DNA from: CAYRUP01 sp964489265
GTDB taxonomy: Bacteria > Pseudomonadota > Gammaproteobacteria > DSM-16500
DNA: 64,000 bases
Direction of reading: 5' to 3'
NCBI GenBank assembly: GCA_964489265.1
Contig: CAZAXX010000004.1
Span: forward strand, 1 to 64,000
The stretch's first letter is position 1; every line of letters begins with the position of its first letter. Position numbers and translations under genes: made by a program. The notes below the pieces were generated by a model. The model did not search any database. It saw only the letters and a program-made list of their open reading frames with translations, and was not told the DNA's origin. This document shows, one piece after another, positions 43,148 to 52,555 of this stretch.

Positions 43148-43480
43148 TCAAACTCGCGCTTTGCCACACTGCGCACAAAACTTTGCATCCGCTAATAAAC
43201 TTGCACCACATCCCGAACAATTTGTTGAAAGCGATTTACCGCACTGCTGACAAAATTTCGCATCTGCTAAATTCGTTACATTACAACTCGCGCATATTAT
43301 TCCGGGTCTATTATTTACAACTGGATTGTCATACGTGTTGTTGTAAGGAGGCTGATTATTATATCCATATCCATGCTTCCCACCATGACCACCACCGCCG
43401 CCACCATGCTTATTTCCATGCCCACCACCACCTTGATGGCCACCAAGATATCTGCCTAATAACTGTTTTAAGAAACTCAT
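43148..43480 (-). CDS. Gly/His-rich double zinc-ribbon protein
   Basis: A 110-residue protein. The first 60 residues are a Gly/His-rich low-complexity segment (GGHQGGGGHGNKHGGGGGG). The C-terminal part has two zinc ribbons: CASC...CQQCGK and CSGCG...CAQCGK. This is the DZANK/zinc-ribbon type, probably for protein or metal binding. The ATG at 43480 follows GGGAGAATAAA; a longer upstream frame lacks support. Confidence 0.75.
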   Translation of the reverse strand: MSFLKQLLGRYLGGHQGGGGHGNKHGGGGGGHGGKHGYGYNNQPPYNNTYDNPVVNNRPGIICASCNVTNLADAKFCQQCGKSLSTNCSGCGASLLADAKFCAQCGKARV

Positions 43481-43570
43481 TTTATTCTCCCGTTTTAAAA
43501 TCGTGATTAGGGTCTGTTTACAATCCCTAAACAAATTAACATGATGTTTATACATAAATCAACGCGCAAA

Positions 43571-43605
43571 AAAAATGGGAACGTTATCTCTACGTTCCCA
43601 TTTTT
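43571..43605 (-). terminator. terminator of the alpha-toroid gene
   Basis: AAAAATGGGAACGT (43571-43584) pairs perfectly with ACGTTCCCATTTTT (43592-43605). Read on the minus strand, a T-run of about eight follows. It lies 20 bp after the 43625 gene's stop. Confidence 0.92.
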
Positions 43606-43624
43606 CATTTCAGGATAATTTAAA

Positions 43625-45382
43625 CTACTTGCCTAACTTCAACTGCTTGCAAACTGCTTGATAGTTACCACCACCAAGTTCTAGTGGATTGAAGCAAGCA
43701 TTCACCAGAAGACTCCAACCAGTCGATGCTGTTGAATACGCTTTATTTGAATACCAGCCAAACGGTATGAAAGCGCGTTTATTCGCATAGAGATAACCAA
43801 TTCGTGAAGTACTTCCAGTTGGACTACCCAATAAACTGGATGTCTCAGCAGTCACACCATCCAACATTTTCTGTGCTTGGGAAATCAGCGTTGTATACTT
43901 GCCTGAGTCATTTTTATAATGATCCGCTAATACGATCGCTGCATTGATCGCACCCAACGTCCACTCACCTGATAATTCGTAAAAACTATCTGTTGGTTTT
44001 TGTGTAGTATATCCAACACCCAACAAATTATTATTACTATCGAGATAACCACTTTTTGTAATTGCTGCCTGCAACATGTTATACATCACATCAGCGCCAT
44101 ACGCATCCGTCATTGCTTTTAATAAATCAGGATCATTTGGATCATTCGGATCTTTCTTTGATGAAGCAATTACAGTCGAGCCCCACGTTTGCACGTCAAC
44201 CGCAAAATCTGTTCCTGCCGTTGTGCCGTTAATTCCTGCATAAAAATAATTGCCAGTGCGATCAAACACATTCACACCACCCTGGCCCGCAAAGAACTTC
44301 ACCATACCTTGTTTGATTGTGTTTACTGTGTTGATATCATCTTGATCTGAAGCCAGTGTTTGCTGAAGCTGACTCATTGCCGTTGATTGCGTGTGCGTTT
44401 TCGCATTAGCAAGTTTGAATGTTTTCAATTTCGCACTATTGGTAGTCACGCGTGCTTTTAATGCCTGTTCGAAAATCGTGAGTCCTGCATAAAGAGAAAA
44501 ATTATTTTCGACAGAAATATCAAAATTTTGTGGCTGACCTGGTAATGCTACGTTGCGATAAACACCACCTGTCGGTGCTTGCATTTGTTTAACAGCACCC
44601 AATGCATTTTTTCCAAGTTGAATATAATCGCCCGCTTGTGATACCGATGACCAGTTTGGATTATTAGCACCGTCATTCAAGAGATAAATTGACTGAACTG
44701 GACCAATAAAGACTGCCCACGCTTCTTCGCCAGTCACTGCACTCCACTCAGGCCACTGCAAATTACAATCGTTGATAGCATCATAATTTAGAGCCCAGGA
44801 AGGTGAAACAAATTTAAGTAAATAAGAATTTTTAGCAGAAGGCATTTTTACGCCATTATAAGTATAACCATCGTAAGCCATATACGATGAAAAACCGCCA
44901 TTTACGCCTGTCATGAGGAAATTTTTGAAATCTTCAACATCTTGGGTATAAAGCACCGGGTTATTTTTGACAGCAACAGCCATTGCCATTTGCCATACCG
45001 CACCATCATAAATATCCAAACCTTGCTGCTGCATCGCACGTTCAATCGTTGCATTATTGCCAGGAACAGCAACGCATCTACCAATATCGTTGTTTTTAAG
45101 ATAATTTTGGTAGTCGGTATTATTTGCCACCATATAATTCCAATAACCAGTCATGTCATAACTTTTCGGCAAAGTCACACCGCCAACCCGACTCGCGTTC
45201 ATATGTAACCAAAGCGCTTGCATCGGTATTTGCGCACTTGCAGAAATACCTTTCGCGCTCACATAAGTGGGATATTCGTTGGCAGCAGGTGCTTTAGAAG
45301 CAGCTGCAAAATTGCTGGTACTGACTACGCAAGCAATCACAGTGAGGGCAAAACGTTTTGAATAATAAGACTTATTTTTCAT
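43625..45382 (-). CDS. secreted alpha/alpha-toroid glycosidase-like protein
   Basis: A 585-residue protein with a signal peptide (cleavage near NFAAA). The sequence has repeated helix-turn-helix segments with conserved Trp and Gly: IYDGAVWQMAMAVAV, FSVENNFSLYAGLTIFEQAL-type helices, FAVDVQTWGSTVIAS, ELSGEWTLGAINAAIVLADH and ASTGWSLLVNACFNPL. This resembles six-hairpin (alpha/alpha)6 glycosidases. It is divergent from the sugar porter gene. The substrate is unknown; together with the beta-helix protein and the porter, it suggests polysaccharide use. Confidence 0.6.
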   Translation of the reverse strand: MKNKSYYSKRFALTVIACVVSTSNFAAASKAPAANEYPTYVSAKGISASAQIPMQALWLHMNASRVGGVTLPKSYDMTGYWNYMVANNTDYQNYLKNNDIGRCVAVPGNNATIERAMQQQGLDIYDGAVWQMAMAVAVKNNPVLYTQDVEDFKNFLMTGVNGGFSSYMAYDGYTYNGVKMPSAKNSYLLKFVSPSWALNYDAINDCNLQWPEWSAVTGEEAWAVFIGPVQSIYLLNDGANNPNWSSVSQAGDYIQLGKNALGAVKQMQAPTGGVYRNVALPGQPQNFDISVENNFSLYAGLTIFEQALKARVTTNSAKLKTFKLANAKTHTQSTAMSQLQQTLASDQDDINTVNTIKQGMVKFFAGQGGVNVFDRTGNYFYAGINGTTAGTDFAVDVQTWGSTVIASSKKDPNDPNDPDLLKAMTDAYGADVMYNMLQAAITKSGYLDSNNNLLGVGYTTQKPTDSFYELSGEWTLGAINAAIVLADHYKNDSGKYTTLISQAQKMLDGVTAETSSLLGSPTGSTSRIGYLYANKRAFIPFGWYSNKAYSTASTGWSLLVNACFNPLELGGGNYQAVCKQLKLGK

Positions 45383-45444
45383 TACAAATAACCTCGGTTT
45401 AAAAGTAGGTTATAATGATAGTCAATTAGACTTGGCTAAAGTAA

Positions 45445-45460
45445 CTGTGATTTTTCACAG
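45445..45460. promoter_or_regulatory. operator-like palindrome between toroid and sugar porter genes
   Basis: CTGTGA (45445-45450) and TCACAG (45455-45460) are inverted around TTTT, just 12 bp upstream of the porter ATG. The half-sites resemble CRP half-sites (TGTGA/TCACA), but the spacing is 4 rather than 6 bp. Confidence 0.35.
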
Positions 45461-45472
45461 GTATAGGCAAAT

Positions 45473-46717
45473 ATGACCGCATTTTTAAAATCTTGTTTAC
45501 CATTATTAGCTTCTTTAAGCGGTCTTTTAATTGGTTATGATACAGGTGTGATTGGTAGCGCTTTATTATTTGTTCAATCACACTTTCAACTCACTGAAAC
45601 TTCACAAGGCATGCTTGCCAGCATGATTACGCCAGGAATCCTATTTGGCATTCTGATTGCTAGTACATTATCAGATCGTTTTGATCAACGAATTTTTATT
45701 ACATTTGCAGCCGTGATTTATTTATTGGGATTTACGCTCGCCGCATCTGCCATGACTGTTGCATTGCTGTTTTTCGCGCGAATTTTAGTAGGTAGCGCGA
45801 TTGGAATAATTTTTGTAATTGTTCCAATGTATTTAGCAGAAACATCACTCGCAAAATTTCGTGGTCGATTTATCGCTGCTTTTCAGCTGGCAATTACTTT
45901 CGGCATTTGTTTAGGATATTGTTTTGGATTTTGGCTCGCACATTATGCTGCCTGGCGCCTGATGTTTGCTACAGGTTTGCTGTGGGCCTTTTTATTACTG
46001 ATAGCAACGCTTTTCTTGCCTGCTTCAATTCATTCGTATGAAAAAAAATCTTCGCATAGTAATTTTAAGGATCTAGCACGCAGAGAATACCAGCGTCCGT
46101 TTCTCATTGGAATTGGGCTCGCTGTTTTGCAACAAATTACAGGGATAAATGCAATTTTGTATTTTGCACCACAAATTTTGCTTTCGATTCAACACCAAGC
46201 TGCCACAACTGCAATTTCTTCAGCACTTATTATCGCAAGTGGCAATTTTATTTTTACCATTGTTTCGTTATTTTTACTCGATTCGATTGGGCGACGGCCG
46301 GTACTGATTTTTAGTTTAGCTTGTCAATGTATAGCGCTAGCGATGCTAAGTATCGCTTCTTATCTGCCGACTGATATGCATACCTATCTATTTTTAATTT
46401 GTTTATTACTTTATTTTTTTGGTTTTGCAATTGGCTTAGGCCCTGTGACATGGCTAATCATCGCAGAAATCTATCCCAAAGCAATTCGTGCTAAAGCAAT
46501 CGGATTGACTGTGATGATAAACAATATCACTGCATTTTTAGTAGCGGGATTTTTTCTGACGGTATTACATAAATTAGGCGTAGCAAATACATTCTGGTTA
46601 TTCAGCGGTGTTTCATTGTTAGGATTATTATTTGTGTTACGTTTTGTTCCGGAAACAAAAAAACAAAGTTTGGCTGAAATCGAATCAAAGCACTATCAAT
46701 CCAACAAACCATTTTGA
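45473..46717 (+). CDS. sugar porter family MFS transporter
   Basis: A 414-residue protein with 12 membrane helices. Sugar porter signatures are present: GYDTGVIGSALLFV in helix 1, RILVGSAIGIIFVIVPMYLAE after helix 4, VLQQITGINAILYFAP in helix 7, LLDSIGRRPVL between 8 and 9, and PETKKQSLAEIE at the end. It should import a hexose or pentose with protons, like GalP or XylE. It is convergent (22-bp overlap) with the LuxR-type gene. Confidence 0.92.
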   Translation: MTAFLKSCLPLLASLSGLLIGYDTGVIGSALLFVQSHFQLTETSQGMLASMITPGILFGILIASTLSDRFDQRIFITFAAVIYLLGFTLAASAMTVALLFFARILVGSAIGIIFVIVPMYLAETSLAKFRGRFIAAFQLAITFGICLGYCFGFWLAHYAAWRLMFATGLLWAFLLLIATLFLPASIHSYEKKSSHSNFKDLARREYQRPFLIGIGLAVLQQITGINAILYFAPQILLSIQHQAATTAISSALIIASGNFIFTIVSLFLLDSIGRRPVLIFSLACQCIALAMLSIASYLPTDMHTYLFLICLLLYFFGFAIGLGPVTWLIIAEIYPKAIRAKAIGLTVMINNITAFLVAGFFLTVLHKLGVANTFWLFSGVSLLGLLFVLRFVPETKKQSLAEIESKHYQSNKPF

Positions 46718-47433
46718 GTGGCGATCATCACCGCTTGATATTTGTTTTTTACCAAAAGTTTTTTAATAATATTTTCAATGTGAAAACTGACAGTGCGTGG
46801 CGTGATATCTAAAATACGCGCGATTTCTTTCGCTGTTTTATGTTGCGCAGTTAAATTCAAGCACTCTGTCTCACGGTTTGTCAAAGACACATCTGGATTA
46901 GTCGAACGTGCTTGCACAAGCAGAGCCATGATGCGCGCATGATAATAATGTGCTGCTAAATGCAGAGTGTATTCAATTTCAGGTTGTTTTTTAATGTGAT
47001 TTACGATTGCGACATCTTGCACGACCAAATTTGCAAATTCACCTTGCACGGAATGAAGCGGAACCGCAAAGCCACCACGCAAACCAAACTCCATCGCTTC
47101 AAGAAAAAATTGTCTTTGATCATCTTCACATTTGGATAATTCATCTTCCAATTTCCAGCTAACCGGTATAACACTTTTTCGCATGCTGTTGTGAATGGGG
47201 TCAATTTGCTCGTAATTTCTGGCACTATAATGCGCTTGCCAAGCCTGGCTTTGTTCGGTACATAACACGTGTAATAGTGTGTCAACGCCATTGTATTGTT
47301 TTAAATAATAATTATAGGAAAATTTGTCATAACCCAGATCATTCATAATCTGGCTTAACTCAGCATCCGCCTCCTGAAGCGATGAGGCTTCTTGCAAATT
47401 CGCTAACCTATTATTTAATATAGCATTTTTCAT
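46696..47433 (-). CDS. LuxR-family quorum-sensing regulator (LuxR solo)
   Basis: A 245-residue protein with an N-terminal autoinducer-binding domain and a C-terminal LuxR HTH (LTNRETECLNLTAQHKTAKE...RTVSFHIENIIKKL). All six conserved acyl-homoserine-lactone site residues are present at the correct spacing: Trp65, Tyr69, Asp78, Pro79, Trp93 and Gly121. No luxI-type synthase gene is in the window, so it may sense a signal made elsewhere. It shares its 3' end with the sugar porter gene. Confidence 0.9.
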   Translation of the reverse strand: MKNAILNNRLANLQEASSLQEADAELSQIMNDLGYDKFSYNYYLKQYNGVDTLLHVLCTEQSQAWQAHYSARNYEQIDPIHNSMRKSVIPVSWKLEDELSKCEDDQRQFFLEAMEFGLRGGFAVPLHSVQGEFANLVVQDVAIVNHIKKQPEIEYTLHLAAHYYHARIMALLVQARSTNPDVSLTNRETECLNLTAQHKTAKEIARILDITPRTVSFHIENIIKKLLVKNKYQAVMIATQNGLLD

Positions 47434-47511
47434 GACAGTGCCATAACAATAAAACGAATACGTATTGTACTATAAATTCGTTTTTGTTGCTATTTTTACA
47501 CCTGGGTCTGG

Positions 47512-47820
47512 CTACCCTACTTCATAATCAAACACCAATGGCCCATCAGCCATGGCAGGAAGAATAATTTCTTGCACGAGCTTAGCATGCGCTGGATGTT
47601 CCAAATAAATTTTTCTGTCGTGCGCATTTTTGAATTCCATGACAAACCCATGCATGTATCCGCGGTGCAAATTCTCAGGACTGTTATTCTCGCCCCATGA
47701 AAATGAAACAATCTCTGGAATTGTTTTCATTAAATTTTTTATTGCTAGCATGACTTGCTCGATTTCATTTTTTGAAAATGATGATTTAAATGGAAATAAA
47801 ACAATGTGTTTGATTGGCAT
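47512..47820 (-). CDS. Dabb (stress-responsive A/B barrel) domain protein
   Basis: A 102-residue single-domain protein with the Dabb pattern: IKHIVLFPFKSSFSKNEIEQ, SFSWGENNSPENLHRGYMHG and YLEHPAHAKLVQEIILP. Dimeric ferredoxin-like fold; some relatives are stress-induced and some are enzymes. It follows the 47828 gene by 7 bp on the same strand. Confidence 0.85.
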   Translation of the reverse strand: MPIKHIVLFPFKSSFSKNEIEQVMLAIKNLMKTIPEIVSFSWGENNSPENLHRGYMHGFVMEFKNAHDRKIYLEHPAHAKLVQEIILPAMADGPLVFDYEVG

Positions 47821-47827
47821 AGAGACC

Positions 47828-48799
47828 TCAAGAATGTAATTTATTTGTGTGAGTCAAACTTTCCGTATAGCGCTTGAAAATCCGTCCTAATTGACCTTCT
47901 GTTAATCCGGAAGTCGCGATAATTAATTTTTGATCCGCAATTGATCTCATTAAATAAGCTGCGAGTTCAAGCTTGAATTGACGAGTATAACCCCGAATCG
48001 CTTCATATTCAGTAGTATATTCTGCAGGATTTTTTTCACGTTCATAATGCCATGCATTTGTTATCGCAAATAGCAATGCATTATAATATGATTTATCTGA
48101 ATGTTTATCGATAATAGATAACACTTCATCAAATTTTTTATCTCTTAAAAGTAATTTATAAACTTTCCTTGGACTGAATATCTGAACGAACTCCAAACTC
48201 ACGGTCGCATTTAAACATTTTGCTTCAGGTAATGCAGGATTTAAGACAGAAAGTAGCGTATCAAGCTTATTTATTTTTTCCTGATTTAAAAAATTATTTA
48301 AAAAAAGCTCTACTTTTTTAGTATTTTTTAGATCACCGTTCCTATCCAACTGATTGAGAATTGCATTAAGCTCGACAGGATTATCAACCAACTTTTCTTG
48401 CCAATCCGGATCTAAACAAGCTAGAAATTGTTGCCAACGTATCAGCGCATCATCAACAAGCTCAACATTGATAAATTTAAATATAGGATTCATGCCAAAT
48501 TGATTGGCTTTTTTATAACTCACTATTTTCTCTAACAAAATTCCTAATTGAGTTCCATCGGAAAATAACGCTTTAAACCAAGCTTGATCCAGCTGACTTA
48601 TAAAATTCTTCCAGTGCTCGATTGGAAGTATATTTAAAAAAACCGCAATTTGAGATCCCGATTTTATAGTCGACTGCAGCTTCGGTACATTTTCCTGAAA
48701 ATAATTTTGAAGTGCAGTTTTATCTTCTGATAGTACGAGAGAAGAAAATTGCGTCGTAAAATCAGTTAGACTTAAAGATCCATCACGACTACCGCTCAT
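47828..48799 (-). CDS. hypothetical helical protein
   Basis: A 323-residue protein I do not recognise. It is predicted all-helical with repeated units of about 50 residues centred on pattern FLxxLxxxW (FLNILPIEHWKNFISQLDQAW; FLACLDPDWQEKLVDNP). This may indicate a helical solenoid. There is no signal peptide. It is read with the Dabb gene 7 bp downstream. Confidence 0.7.
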   Translation of the reverse strand: MSGSRDGSLSLTDFTTQFSSLVLSEDKTALQNYFQENVPKLQSTIKSGSQIAVFLNILPIEHWKNFISQLDQAWFKALFSDGTQLGILLEKIVSYKKANQFGMNPIFKFINVELVDDALIRWQQFLACLDPDWQEKLVDNPVELNAILNQLDRNGDLKNTKKVELFLNNFLNQEKINKLDTLLSVLNPALPEAKCLNATVSLEFVQIFSPRKVYKLLLRDKKFDEVLSIIDKHSDKSYYNALLFAITNAWHYEREKNPAEYTTEYEAIRGYTRQFKLELAAYLMRSIADQKLIIATSGLTEGQLGRIFKRYTESLTHTNKLHS

Positions 48800-48920
48800 A
48801 ATAGCTCCCTTATATGAGTTTTTTCAGATAGTTAATCATACTCAGAAAAAATGTGATTAACAATTGTCTACAAAAGCACTATGATTTATGCTACTTTTCA
48901 ACAGAACCAGGAGACTTATC

Positions 48921-49226
48921 ATGAAATTTAACAATTTTGCCTACATTTTTTTAGGCCCTGACCTTGATCCCAAAGAAAATCGTGCCGTTATCAAAACACC
49001 AAAATTAACATTTACAACTGTTGGAATTGCTTTTCATAATAAAGAACAAGTAATTGATATTGCAAAAGAAATGATTGCAAATGGCGCGCAAATGATCGAA
49101 TTATGCGGCGGCTTTGGACCGATTTGGATTGCAAAAGTTTCGGAAGCGATCAACGGCAAAGTTCCTGTCGGTAGCGTTGCTTATGGACCGGAAGCGCGTA
49201 AACCTTTAGTCGATTTATTAACATAA
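48921..49226 (+). CDS. DUF6506 family protein
   Basis: A 101-residue protein with FAYIFLGPDLDPKENRAVI, EMIANGAQMIELCGGFGPIW and a final GSVAYGPEARKPLV, matching DUF6506. The function is unknown. The ATG at 48921 follows AGGAGACTTATC. The alpha/beta hydrolase gene starts 13 bp after it. Confidence 0.75.
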   Translation: MKFNNFAYIFLGPDLDPKENRAVIKTPKLTFTTVGIAFHNKEQVIDIAKEMIANGAQMIELCGGFGPIWIAKVSEAINGKVPVGSVAYGPEARKPLVDLLT

Positions 49227-49239
49227 GCAGCGAATTAAA

Positions 49240-50139
49240 ATGAAAAAATTTTTATTTGTGTTTGTATTTATTATTTGTTTGTTTGCAAAAGCACAAGCAG
49301 ATACTCTCTCTAATAATATACTTCCACAAGTAATCAAAGTTCCGAATGGAAAAATTGAGTATTATCGATTTGGTCATGGCACGCCGTTAATTTTAATCAC
49401 AGGCTATTTTGCTAACGTAAAATCATGGAATATGACTTTTCTAAAAGCGTTAGCTGAAAAACACGATGTGATTATTTTTGATAACCGAAATGTCGGTGGC
49501 TCCATCAATTCATCAAAAAATTACACGGCTTATGATCTTGCTGTCGATACACATGATTTATTATCCGCATTAAATTTAGCGCATGCGAATGTGTTAGGTA
49601 TTTCAATGGGCGGCATGATCGCGCAGCAACTTGCGATTTCCTATCCAAAATCAGTAGATCATTTGATATTGGTAAATACTTTTATTGCTGGAATTCAACC
49701 AACCTTACCCAATAAGCAAGTGGAAGCAGATTTCTATAAGCAACCACATGGTAAATTCAAGCAATACTTACTCGCTTTAAAATTGTTATTTCCACCGGAA
49801 TCTCGTTCAAAAATGTTTTTTACTTTTTTTCACGATCGATTTAATCCAAATACACAAGAAATTCCTTTATCGCCTACTGTTATCAAGCAACAACAAGCTT
49901 TAGTTCTTGCGTGGATGAAAGATACTTCTGCGCTGCGAAAAATACGCGAATTAAAAATACCCGTATTAATTTTAAGTGGTGGATCTGATTATATTATTCC
50001 TTATCAAAATTCAAATGTTTTGAAAAAAGAAATTCCGCACGCAAAATTAGTACGTTGGCAAGATGGCGGTCATGCGATGACGTTTCAACATCCTGAGCAA
50101 ATTGCTGATGTTATTAATCAGTGGATTTCTGAGCCGTGA
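49240..50139 (+). CDS. secreted alpha/beta hydrolase
   Basis: A 299-residue protein with a signal peptide (cleavage after AQADT region). The hydrolase fold has the oxyanion segment PLILITGYFANVKSW, nucleophile elbow GISMGG, acid in LILSGGSDYIIP and catalytic His in GGHAMTFQHPEQ. It may be an esterase or lipase acting in the periplasm or outside. It is in operon with the DUF6506 gene. Confidence 0.88.
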   Translation: MKKFLFVFVFIICLFAKAQADTLSNNILPQVIKVPNGKIEYYRFGHGTPLILITGYFANVKSWNMTFLKALAEKHDVIIFDNRNVGGSINSSKNYTAYDLAVDTHDLLSALNLAHANVLGISMGGMIAQQLAISYPKSVDHLILVNTFIAGIQPTLPNKQVEADFYKQPHGKFKQYLLALKLLFPPESRSKMFFTFFHDRFNPNTQEIPLSPTVIKQQQALVLAWMKDTSALRKIRELKIPVLILSGGSDYIIPYQNSNVLKKEIPHAKLVRWQDGGHAMTFQHPEQIADVINQWISEP

Positions 50140-50151
50140 GCATCGGAATGA

Positions 50152-50799
50152 TTATGGTGATGTTAGAACATCTCTTTTAATTACGGGAGCATATCCATGC
50201 TTTTCTTCAGATGGCGTGTTATCAATACAATGTCCCAATCGAAATAACCCAAAATCACTGACTAAAACATTATTTGTGAAAACATCAAGTATCCGTCCGC
50301 CTCTAAAACCTGCTGTGCGACCAAGTGATGCGAAAGACAATATGGTAAAAATTAAAATCTCAAATTGACTTAATCCTTCAATTGATGCAAAAACCGGTTT
50401 TCCTTCATAAAGTTTATACGTATAAGTTAAAATAATACCCGCAATAAGAAACAGTGCAGGTAATAGACGCATCAAAAATATTTCATTATTTATTTCTTTA
50501 TCGCCTCGCCATACATCAATGCTCTGCCCTAATTGATCGCCAATATTCGACCCTGCTGTCCCACCTAAAACACTTGCCATAATAAATCGAGTTGAAGAAG
50601 ACGTCGTTATCACGCCTACCATCGGCACCAGCAAAGGTGTTTCTATAAAAAGTGATCGCAAGCCAGAATACAAAGCGCCCAAAAAAGCGCCTGCAATCAA
50701 CCCTTGATCACGATGTGGCGCTGCTTTAAAACGATAATAAAAGTCCTTACAATAACTATAAACACCTTCAACAAAACGCGTAAACATTATCAAACCCAT
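50152..50799 (-). CDS. hypothetical membrane protein
   Basis: A 215-residue protein with about four predicted membrane segments (35-52, 58-75, 107-127 and 144-160). Gly-rich turns such as VLGGTAGSNIGDQLGQS occur between helices. The family is not recognised. It is convergent with the hydrolase gene by 12 bp and is 19 bp downstream of the next unknown gene on the same strand. Confidence 0.6.
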   Translation of the reverse strand: MGLIMFTRFVEGVYSYCKDFYYRFKAAPHRDQGLIAGAFLGALYSGLRSLFIETPLLVPMVGVITTSSSTRFIMASVLGGTAGSNIGDQLGQSIDVWRGDKEINNEIFLMRLLPALFLIAGIILTYTYKLYEGKPVFASIEGLSQFEILIFTILSFASLGRTAGFRGGRILDVFTNNVLVSDFGLFRLGHCIDNTPSEEKHGYAPVIKRDVLTSP

Positions 50800-50818
50800 C
50801 CATGTGCAATTGAAATTG

Positions 50819-51181
50819 TTAGCAATTTTCTGAAATTTTATTTTTAATCACTACATTTGAAAGTTTTTGTAATGCATCGATCGTTGATTCAGAAATATTG
50901 CATAATTCAATATTATAAAATATTTCATCTTCTACAGTATCGCCACTGAAAATATCTTTATCGCCAAATGGACCGACTACATCGGGAGTTAAAACATCAT
51001 TACCTAATAAATTGGTAATGGCTAATTTGAGGCTGAAATCTAAATACCCATCCTCATCTATCAAATTTAGTTCTGATAAATCCTTATTTGAAGCAAATGA
51101 TTTTTTGAGGGTTTTATCATCCGCATTATACTGCCACTCGCCTTCAATAAATGTTTTAGCTAATTGGTGAATATCTTGCAT
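50819..51181 (-). CDS. hypothetical small acidic protein
   Basis: A 120-residue acidic cytosolic protein with no recognised motif. It begins MQDIHQLAKTFIEGEWQYN and ends in a short helical segment. It lies upstream of the membrane protein at 50152 and is likely cotranscribed with it. Confidence 0.55.
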   Translation of the reverse strand: MQDIHQLAKTFIEGEWQYNADDKTLKKSFASNKDLSELNLIDEDGYLDFSLKLAITNLLGNDVLTPDVVGPFGDKDIFSGDTVEDEIFYNIELCNISESTIDALQKLSNVVIKNKISENC

Positions 51182-51323
51182 TCAAGCTTTCTCCAGATTT
51201 ATTAACCAGGCAATTGTAATAATTTTTGAAGAATTGTCATAGATATTCTGGGAGTTTTTTAAGTATTTCTTAAGGTTCCCTCTGTTACACTTTTTAGCGT
51301 AGCCCTAATTGACAAGGACAGTT

Positions 51324-52478
51324 ATGCCGTATATCAGCGTATCTCGTGAAACCCTACGCCTAATTGCCGAAAAAATTAAGCTAATTGAAGATTCCGAAAG
51401 CTTGGGATTTTCGAATTTACTCCTACAGTTAACTCAAAATGAATCCCTGCTAAGTGCTGCGCGAGGTTTGTTAATTTTTGGAATTCAGAGAGCGATTCCT
51501 GGACTAACCGAGGTATTAGCACAACTACAGATAAATCCAGCAGCATTTGAATATAATCAGCGCCTGCTGGATCTAGATGAATTTTATAACCATCTTCAAA
51601 CTAAATTTACTTTTGAAGATACCCGCGATCTACCCTGGAGTAAACAAGAGCTAGAAAATCTGACCCTTGAAATTTTTAAGAATATCCTGAAGGAAGATCC
51701 TAAATTAGCAAGGCTTAAATCAATCATTCCCAGCCTGGAAAAATTGCAAGACTATACAAAAAAACTGCCGGCTAAATATAACAAATTGACTGAGAGTCGC
51801 TGGTTTGGGAATCAGGATCGAGCAGAAACAATTAAATTTCTGCAACTTATTGAGACTTGCTCAGTCGATAGCAGCATCATTGAGAGTGATAGATTAGAAA
51901 GACAAATTCGTCTAGCCTCACTGATATTTGTTGCGATGCATATCGATGCTCAGGGTTGGATTTTGTCATCCAAAGGTGGCATGCTTAATGAAGGCAGTAC
52001 ACTTTATAAAGAATGTTTAGCATTACTAAATATCACTGAACTTTCTGAGCTTCATCTATCTTTTCGAATTAAATTGCTTAACCAATTGTTAGATTTTATA
52101 ATAAATGTGATAGAACACTATACGACGGATAGATTAATATCACGCGAGAATCTTCAAGCAATTAAGCTAGAAATTGAAACTTTTATCAGTAATCTAAAAA
52201 CACCCGCGAATACGTATCTTGAAACTGCGAAATCACTTGTGAGTTATACAGGTATCACGAGTCTATTTGGTGCTAAAAAAGAAGAACCCAAAAAGTTATG
52301 TCAAAAAGCCGAAGAGGAAGAATTATTTGTGCGCTGGGCGAATAAATTATTACAGTTGCCGCATGCGATTTTCCCAGAAGAGGATAAGTGCTACCTTCGA
52401 ACGGTCTTAGGTCTTGAGCTCGGGCAGGAAATGAAAATGGATGGGAGGACAACCCCAGGCGTTCGCCTCCACTGCTAG
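51324..52478 (+). CDS. hypothetical helical protein
   Basis: A 384-residue cytosolic protein that I do not recognise, nearly all helical (ETLRLIAEKIKLIEDSESLG; LKSIIPSLEKLQDYTKKL). A possible small hydrophobic stretch lies near residue 45-60 (AARGLLIFGIQRAIPG). I chose the ATG at 51324, which follows AAGGACAGTT; a frame five codons longer starts without a ribosome site. Confidence 0.65.
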   Translation: MPYISVSRETLRLIAEKIKLIEDSESLGFSNLLLQLTQNESLLSAARGLLIFGIQRAIPGLTEVLAQLQINPAAFEYNQRLLDLDEFYNHLQTKFTFEDTRDLPWSKQELENLTLEIFKNILKEDPKLARLKSIIPSLEKLQDYTKKLPAKYNKLTESRWFGNQDRAETIKFLQLIETCSVDSSIIESDRLERQIRLASLIFVAMHIDAQGWILSSKGGMLNEGSTLYKECLALLNITELSELHLSFRIKLLNQLLDFIINVIEHYTTDRLISRENLQAIKLEIETFISNLKTPANTYLETAKSLVSYTGITSLFGAKKEEPKKLCQKAEEEELFVRWANKLLQLPHAIFPEEDKCYLRTVLGLELGQEMKMDGRTTPGVRLHC

Positions 52479-52555
52479 CGATAGTATCTACAAAATTCCC
52501 CGCGGAAGTGTTACTCTAAAAGATAATAGACAGGACTCAAGTCACAGGGAAAACC

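Noticed and set aside
42868..43506. Plus-strand open frame of 212 codons after the beta-helix gene
   Set aside because: It overlaps the beta-helix gene, a strong terminator, the dRS3-like pair and the zinc-ribbon gene; its composition is that of a shadow frame.
45445..45460. CRP binding site
   Set aside because: The half-sites fit but the spacer is 4 bp rather than 6, so I list it only as an operator-like palindrome.
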